Source: Fasciola hepatica
Taxonomy: Eukaryota; Platyhelminthes; Trematoda; Plagiorchiida; Fasciolidae
Assembly (NCBI GenBank): GCA_948099385.1
Contig: CANUEZ040000165.1
Coordinates: 6,088,501-6,152,500, forward strand
DNA: 64,000 nucleotides
Direction of reading: 5' to 3'
Positions 27,701 through 36,600 of the stretch are shown here, in pieces (within the stretch, counting starts at the first letter, position 1; each line of letters starts with the position of its first letter). Below the pieces are notes generated by a model that was not told the origin of the DNA, did not search any database, and saw only the letters and a program-made list of their open reading frames with translations. The position numbers and the translations under genes were made by a program.

Positions 27701-30700
27701 GAAGTCTCTATCCTGGTTGTGTGAATTGAGTTGGTCCGATCGATCGGTTTTTAGCGTGCCAACGACAGCCTGACCGGCAAGTTAACTGCGTCCGATTAAG
27801 ACAGCCCACACATCGAGTATGCCATAAACGGGAAAGACAACAGAAGCGGGCGAAAATCACAACCGTACAGTTGTGTGCTTCATAGAAGGTAATAACGGGA
27901 AGAAGATATATTGCGAGATGCGAGCATTTCGTTCACTCTTGTCAATCGTGTACGCGAAACGTATCAGTTCATATATGATGCGGTGCACAATTAAAAAATG
28001 AGGAAATTGTTAATCACAGATAAGGAAGACAGATCGTTTTCAATGATTGTTTCCGTGCTCAAAGAGGAAGGTTTTCTGTCTTGATCGACATAACTTCACT
28101 AAACGCCAACGATTTTGCATTCCGGTTGTGTATTCGTACTTTAATTATCAGGTCAACTCGATGACCTGTTGGAAGTAGATGCCTCGCGATGGCCGATGCC
28201 GGGTTTCTTTCCGGAATTTGTTTTGTACAGTCTAACTGAGTCACTAAGTGCAAAAGTCATTTCGGAATGTGTTCAGTCAGTCTTTGAGCCAAGTATCGTT
28301 CTATTCTGCCGATGTACCTGTCACCACAACTGCAATTGAACTGGTAGACAACATGAGGCATCAAGCGCAATATGATTATCGGGGTGATCTTTCAATCTTA
28401 ATCCTCTGGTGGTCTGCACTATGCGTAATTGGGCTGCCATAAATGTCCGGCTCAGAGTAGAGCTTCATCAAAACGTGAGTCAAAGCACGTTTTTTTAACA
28501 CTTTCTGTTATTTCTTTCAACATGGTGGCTCTAGAGCAGTCAGAACGGAGAACCACCGCGTAAGTAGTTCGCTGAATACATAATGTATGATCTAGACAGA
28601 GCGACAAGTAAAAAGCCGATCTAAGCGGAACACCCATGGCAGGTTTCAAATTTGTAGACGATGTGGATCACTTTGCACATTTGTTCAAGGCTTTCAGCGG
28701 TCATGTGTAAAAAATGCTGGCAATGGGAAAACATTATTCACCTAATTAAGTGATCAACAGCCTGTCAGTTGAACATTTCAGATGACAGTTTTGTAAACAA
28801 GACATGATGGAAGCGTTAGTCTGTGCATCGCCGTACCTGATGAACTGATCAGGAGGAAGGATAATCCACAATTAAAACGGAAACAGAGGGAATGAATTGT
28901 TTATTATCGAAGGTTTTGTTGGCGGAAGGCGTAACAGACAATTTGGACACCAACGGCTTGTAAAAAAGTTAGTTGTTCTTTGGTTGCAGGTGTAATGTCG
29001 CTTGTCGCTGGAGTATGTTGCAATTTTTCTGGCTATTACGACTGAACCCATCAGTTTATTTCGGAACAGATTATATTCTTCGAAGCTAACCAGGGCGATA
29101 GCCGTTCTTTCTCAATAGGGACAGCCGACCTTGTTGACCAACGCGTGTCCCGACATTGGTTTACGGTAGTATTTGGCAAAAGTCAGCTTCACAACGAAAG
29201 CATACCTATCACAGTGAACCAGCCAGTGTTCAAGCGAAAACTTTTGACATGATCTATGACATAAAAGATGAATAAATAGTAAAATAGACAATTAAATACC
29301 TGTTAGAAGCGAACCCGGTCACACAAAAGTTCTGCACGCTTTATCTGAACAATCAGACCGGTTTTTCAGCGCGACATCCTGATATGTGTTCCCAATCAAA
29401 GATTTTCTTGTATTGGGGGATAGTGGTCGAACAGAAAAAAATGTCCTCTGTGAAAAGCCATCACAGGCATCACAATGATGAGGTCAACCGTCAGAAAATC
29501 TGGACTTCTCAATCCCTGTGCAGAATGGAACATGTGAAGCGAGATTGTGGATACAGCAAAAAGCCCGGCAAACGAATATCACAACGGTGATACCAAACAG
29601 TGTGTTTAGCTTAACAGTGCAATCATGTAACAAAGATGTGTGACAGAAACTACGAAGCGAAAGAACTTCCACTAATATTTTTGATCGAACAACATAATTT
29701 TAAACCGCAAACAGGACACCAACCGCTCTCGGTTTCCTATATATATATATAATATTCATTCACTTGGTTCGCCTTATCTCATCCTGCTCTGTACTCAATA
29801 AATGATCACTCATTCTTTTTTGTGACTGGTTCACCAGCTATTAGCCAATCCATCCATCCGCACAATACACACACACACACACACATACACTTCATTAATT
29901 ACAGACTGCGCATCGTGTGTCTGCAAAGCGGCCTTTGGATCCGACACGACAAGCCTTAGTTCGGTCTACGATAGCTCCCATCTGACTATACTCACTTGAT
30001 GCGACGCCCTACTGCCACTTCCGACTGAACAGATTTTCCAACCAGCGTGATCCGTAACGCACCGTCTGACAATCGCTAGTGTGACATATGATTTGGCCAT
30101 TCGGCCTTAGCTTGTCGTTGCCCAATACATAGTTCCCCCAAAATATATTGCCGTTGTTAGCTCTCATGTCATTCCTGGACCCGAGTGAACTGTGAATTCT
30201 TTCTAGGACGCTAAAAACTGAGGCCTATAATTCCCAGCACATTTTTATTGGCTTTCATGTTACAGAACCGAAATAATAACTTGGGTCTCTTGGATTCATT
30301 TACCGAGGTTGTAGGTCACCCTGCATTGACCTTGATATCGTTCACGTTTAACACCATTGTGATGAAAGCACCTTGGATAGCCGTGTTGTAGATTATTTCC
30401 ATTCGACCGGAGCGGTTAAATTGGAGCAGAATAAAATACAATCACGGGGAACAAAAAGCATGTGCACTAAGCAATGCTTACTTGATAAATGCGATAGATT
30501 TGTTTCGTTGCCCACTTGGCCAACTGACGGTTGCGTTCCGGTCCGGAACTAGTTGGTGCAGCCGCTGAGAATGCGTCTGGGGACAAAGTGGGCTGGCCGG
30601 TTGGCGATGGCAAACTCATGTACGGTTTACGGTCTTTTCCAGCAGGCCGCAGTGCTAACAGATCCAAGCCTTTGTTCAACTGAGAGTCCAAGGCGGAACA

Positions 30701-32722
30701 CGTCTGTGGCATAGTAAACGCACAGAAGTGGATGGGAGAGAGAGACAAAAAAAGTCAAAAGAGAGTAAACGAAAAATATCAACGGTTAGATGACAACCGT
30801 ACCCAATAAATTTACTTAGTAAAGTCAGACTGGATTGGCCATTGTGATCCAGATAACTCTGAAGTCTTTGATATGGTGTGATTCATCCAACAGTGTGAAC
30901 GTTCAAGCCACTGAAAACAGAATAGGGCTTCGTGGATGTGCATAACTGACGACTCCTGGGAAAGAGGAAACGGCTGTACAGCGCTTCCATGGTTGGGACG
31001 CTCACACGCACCGCCGACCGACAATGATGGTTGCTTTGGACTTGAAAGACGCCTTCGATTCAGTTGATCGGACAGCACTTTTCAGTGCTCTTCAGCGAAA
31101 AGGTATGCCAAAGAAGTTCGTGAACCTACTGAGATCATTGTATTCGCATACTTCTGGCCGCGTAAGAGTTTACGGTGAACTATCCGGTCGGTTCGAAACG
31201 ACGAGCAGTGTTCGACAGGGATGTCCCATTCCTCCACTTTTGTTCAACTCCGTCATGGACGAAATAATGGAGAGTGCGTTGCAAAATCTTCAGGATGTGG
31301 GCGTCGAACTAGGAAACAGTGAAAAGCTGTGTGACCTAGATTACGCGGACGAAATTGTCTGCTTGTTCGAATCTACGGAACATGCTCAACGTGCACCAGA
31401 TAAACTTGCGAGAGCTGTAGCTCCATTCGGCATGCGCTTCGCACCTTCAAAGTGTAAAGTGATGTTACAAGACTGGATGTCAACGATTCCGAGCTTGGTG
31501 TTTGATGGGGAGGTGCTAGCAGTTGTCGGCCACTTCACCTACCTCGGAAGCAGCGTGACGACAGATGGGAGCACAGTATTAAAGGTGAGCACGCGGATAT
31601 CCAAGGCTCGAGCGGCGTACGCTGGACTGGAGCACTTATGGCGCCTACCTGATATTTCACTGAAGTTGAAAGGTCGTGTGTACTATACCACGGTGCGTTC
31701 AGTTTTGTTGTATGGTTGCGAGACATGGAGTCTACGTACGGAAGATGTTCGTCGTCTTGAGGTTTTCGACCATTGATGTTTGCGTAGTATCGCTAAGATT
31801 GGTTAGAATAGCCGAGTGAGCAATGATGAGGTCAGAAATCGAGTATTGGGTATTAATTTGGGGAACGTTTTGTCACAGTGCATCAAGCTTAGTAGACACT
31901 GTTGGTTGGGGCATGTGTTACGTATGGCAAGCACACGTCTACCGTACCGTGTCCTATTCTCCGCCCCTCCTAGGGAGTTGAAGAAACCACGTGGAGGTCA
32001 ACAGATGACGCGGCAGCGAGGAATGAGAAAATATACAACGAACTTAGGAAAAGTAGGTGTCTCACGTCTTCGTGGTTGGGGTCCAAAAGATCCGTCTACC
32101 AGTTGGCTGAAGCAGAGAGAAGTAACAACCAAGCAAAAGCGGAAGCAGCTGTATAAATCTCGTTGGCCTATTTTCTGTTTAAAGGAGAAGCATTTTGGCT
32201 AGTGGTGTGCGAATCAAGAAGTTGTATGAAATCTCAGACAAACTGAGTTAGCTACGGGGCAGGTCGATAAGATTTATGGGCATACGTAAATCACCAGCTT
32301 TCCTAGCCTGATCGCAACTAAGCGACTAAGCAATTCCGCATTGCAAACGCACATCTAAGGAACCTGGTGTGCCGCGTACCCAATTAATGCTACCGTACCA
32401 TTTCATCGGCTTCGTTGGCTAAGGCATGTGCTGCGTATGCCACTCCACCGACTTTTTCCGTCGCGCCGTATTCGCCGAGCCGAAGATCGGCTGGAAATGA
32501 CATCGTGGAGGCCAAGCCATGACATGGCACCAGTCCATCAAACTTTAGACGTCAAGACTTGCCTCCGTAGATTTGGCTCAAAGTCGAGCTCAGTGGCGGG
32601 TACGTTTTGACAACCTCAGTTCGAACTCCTGAGAAATTTTTGGTTTGATTCTTCGTGTTCATTTTCTTGTTTCATGTTTTTGCATGGTACCACATCTCCG
32701 CACTTTGTACCTGGTTTTCGAC

Positions 32723-32799
<77 letters not shown>

Positions 32800-33579
32800 G
32801 ATCGTAACTGCTGATTATTTCAGGAAGTGATTTTCAACTCAGTATGGTAAACAGAAGCATTTGAAATTCTCTGTATGTTCTCATTCATATGACAATGCTT
32901 GTCGATCTCTGTTTGTTCTTCACAATATTCCAGATCAAGTACACCGAAGGGGGAACCGAAAATTTGGAACTGGCCCGTGTCTACTTTGCTCAATCGTGTC
33001 AACTTAATCCGAACAACTTGCGCAGTTTGCTCGGTCTATTGCTGGTCAGTGTGGGTTGAATTTTTGTTCTTTTTCAGGTGTCATTGTAAAAAGGACACTT
33101 GTATCTTAACTTTGGGGCCAGTTGATAGCTCGGGCACGTTTAGCATAAGCCTGCCTATCGTTCACCTTTTCATCCTCTTTTTGCACGTGGTGGGCAAGGC
33201 TGGGAGAAACGGCGTGGCGGTCAGGTTATGACTTGGCACAGGATCAAAAAGAAGATAGCCTCGGCTTTGACTTCGGTTGATGCTTCCGCCTTCCTGGTTG
33301 AGGCCCAAGAGATGAGGATTGCCGTTATTTAGAGATGCTGAGAGATGTGGCTCGGAACCAGATCCAGTGGCGCGCATGCTGTATGACCTGGCCGTTGACT
33401 TCCCGTTCCCCATAAACAATTGAAAACAGACAAAAAAACTTACAAAACCTGTACGGTGAAAATACTAAAAAACATTCGTTTCTACTTGTAATCTTCATGC
33501 TGAATCTTTATTCCCCGCTTTTCGACTTTGTAATTTCTTTCTATTGTTGTTGCATTGGCAGCATGCTTGTTCTGGAACC

Positions 33580-33665
<86 letters not shown>

Positions 33666-36600
33666 AGTTAATTCGCGTTTTGAGCATTTCACAGTCTCAA
33701 CACGTTGCAAGTTTCTATACTGAGTTTATTGCGTAATTTTTTGTAACTAGGTTATATTTTTTAACTTTCTACTTTGGTGGGATAACATTGATTTTTAACG
33801 CCATTTATGTTAGGTGTGCATAACAAATAGGGATTCAACCGGAATATCGTTTATGATCACACTATATTCTGTATTCGAAATACCGCCACATAGCTTTTCT
33901 TCTTAATCGTGAGGCTTTTCCTAATGTCCATGCCGCAAGGTCGAGTGTTCAAGGACGAAATGCTATCCTGCGAAAAAATTTCTGTACTGTACTCGTTCTT
34001 TGTCTTCTGCATTTTGCGTGAATAAAGTGACTGCTCCAAATGTACCAAGACGAAATACGAAGCTGTAATGGGAAAGAATGATGGCCGATCGAATGTGAGC
34101 GATAGTGACGAGTCATCAAAATAAGGAGACAACTTTGTACTTGTGTACCTGGTAAAATATTAGATTTTTCGCATAATATGTTTCATCATGGAGTTTTTGC
34201 GTTCATCATCATGATCATCCTACAGCGTTAGACAGTAGGGCAAGCCCCACCGACCACTGCCGTTCTCACCATGTTCCACGTTCAATTACAAAAAATGAAT
34301 TTACAAGATGGATAGGAAGTGGACCTAAACAGGTGGGAAAAGGAAAGAATGTCCTAGTAGCCAAAACACGGAATACACAGTCTAAATGTACAAACGCACA
34401 CCGATTAGTCATTCTGATTCGACAGAAGGTGACAACACGATCGCCACTGTTCGCGGTTCGCTGTCATATCCTTCAGTGTATCCAGCCAACTGGTAGACGG
34501 ATCTTTTGGACCCCAACCACGAAGACGTGAGACACCTACTTTTCCTAAGTTCGTTGTATATTTTCTCATTCCTCGCTGCCGCGTCATCTGTTGACCTCCA
34601 CGTGGTTTCTTCAACTCCCTAGGAGGGGCGGAGAATAGGACACGGTACGGTAGACGTGTGCTTGCCATACGTAACACATGCCCCAACCAACAGTGTCTAC
34701 TAAGCTTGATGCACTGTGACAAAACGTTCCCCAAATTAATACCCAATACTCGATTTCTGACCTCATCATTGCTCACTCGGCTATTCTAACCAATCTTAGC
34801 GATACTACGCAAACATCAATGGTCGAAAACCTCAAGACGACGAACATCTTCCGTACGTAGACTCCATGTCTCGCAACCATACAACAAAACTGAACGCACC
34901 GTGGTATAGTACACACGACCTTTCAACTTCAGTGAAATATCAGGTAGGCGCCATAAGTGCTCCAGTCCAGCGTACGCCGCTCGAGCCTTGGATATCCGCG
35001 TGCTCACCTTTAATACTGTGCTCCCATCTGTCGTCACGCTGCTTCCGAGGTAGGTGAAGTGGCCGACAACTGCTAGCACCTCCCCATCAAACACCAAGCT
35101 CGGAATCGTTGACATCCAGTCTTGTAACATCACTTTACACTTTGAAGGTGCGAAGCGCATGCCGAATGGAGCTACAGCTCTCGCAAGTTTATCTGGTGCA
35201 CGTTGAGCATGTTCCGTAGATTCGAACAAGCAGACAATTTCGTCCGCGTAATCTAGGTCACACAGCTTTTCACTGTTTCCTAGTTCGACGCCCACATCCT
35301 GAAGATTTTGCAACGCACTCTCCATTATTTCGTCCATGACGGAGTTGAACAAAAGTGGAGGAATGGGACATCCCTGTCGAACACTGCTCGTCGTTTCGAA
35401 CCGACCGGATAGTTCACCGTAAACTCTTACGCGGCCAGAAGTATGCGAATACAATGATCTCAGTAGGTTCACGAACTTCTTTGGCATACCTTTTCGCTGA
35501 AGAGCACTGAAAAGTGCTGTCCGATCAACTGAATCGAAGGCGTCTTTCAAGTCCAAAGCAACCATCATTGTCGGTCGGCGGTGCGTGTGAGCGTCCCAAC
35601 CATGGAAGCGCTGTACAGCCGTTTCCTCTTTCCCAGGAGTCGTCAGTTATGCACATCCACGAAGCCCTATTCTGTTTTCAGTGGCTTGAACGTTCACACT
35701 GTTGGATGAATCACACCATATCAAAGACTTCAGAGTTATCTGGATCACAATGGCCAATCCAGTCTGACTTTACTAAGTAAATTTATTGGGTACGGTTGTC
35801 ATCTAACCGTTGATATTTTTCGTTTACTCTCTTTTGACTTTTTTTGTCTCTCTCTCCCATCCACTTCTGTGCGTTTACTATGCCACAGACGTGTTCCGCC
35901 TTGGACTCTCAGTTGAACAAAGGCTTGGATCTGTTAGCACTGCGGCCTGCTGGAAAAGACCGTAAACCGTACATGAGTTTGCCATCGCCAACCGGCCAGC
36001 CCACTTTGTCCCCAGACGCATTCTCAGCGGCTGCACCAACTAGTTCCGGACCGGAACGCAACCGTCAGTTGGCCAAGTGGGCAACGAAACAAATCTATCG
36101 CATTTATCAAGTAAGCATTGCTTAGTGCACATGCTTTTTGTTCCCCGTGATTGTATTTTATTCTGCTCCAATTTAACCGCTCCGGTCGAATGGAAATAAT
36201 CTACAACACGGCTATCCAAGGTGCTTTCATCACAATGGTGTTAAACGTGAACGATATCAAGGTCAATGCAGGGTGACCTACAACCTCGGTAAATGAATCC
36301 AAGAGACCCAAGTTATTATTTCGGTTCTGTAACATGAAAGCCAATAAAAATGTGCTGGGAATTATAGGCCTCAGTTTTTAGCGTCCTAGAAAGAATTCAC
36401 AGTTCACTCGGGTCCAGGAATGACATGAGAGCTAACAACGGCAATATATTTTGGGGGAACTATGTATTGGGCAACGACAAGCTAAGGCCGAATGGCCAAA
36501 TCATATGTCACACTAGCGATTGTCAGACGGTGCGTTACGGATCACGCTGGTTGGAAAATCTGTTCAGTCGGAAGTGGCAGTAGGGCGTCGCATCAAGTGA

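Larger units (their letters stand above)
29403..32110. repeat. Left arm of a 2.7-kb near-perfect inverted duplication
   Basis: Every position x in this arm pairs with 66592-x in the right arm (34482-37189), with no indel anywhere I checked. Long stretches are identical, including a 250-residue RT frame and the length of an AC/TG microsatellite (29867-29884 and 36708-36725, 18 bp each). The few mismatches seen lie at the outer end (29400-29520). The arm carries an antisense copy of EMC2 exon 7 and part of an RTE copy. It lies in EMC2 intron 5. Confidence 0.95.

Noticed and set aside
30467..30748. The minus-strand 93-codon frame as a gene of its own
   Set aside because: It is the mirror image of EMC2 exon 7 created by the palindrome.
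33495..33736. Open frames spelling Tyr-Ile repeats (also at 32645-32830, 54655-54897 and 55621-55780)
   Set aside because: They are translations of (TA)n microsatellites and not proteins.
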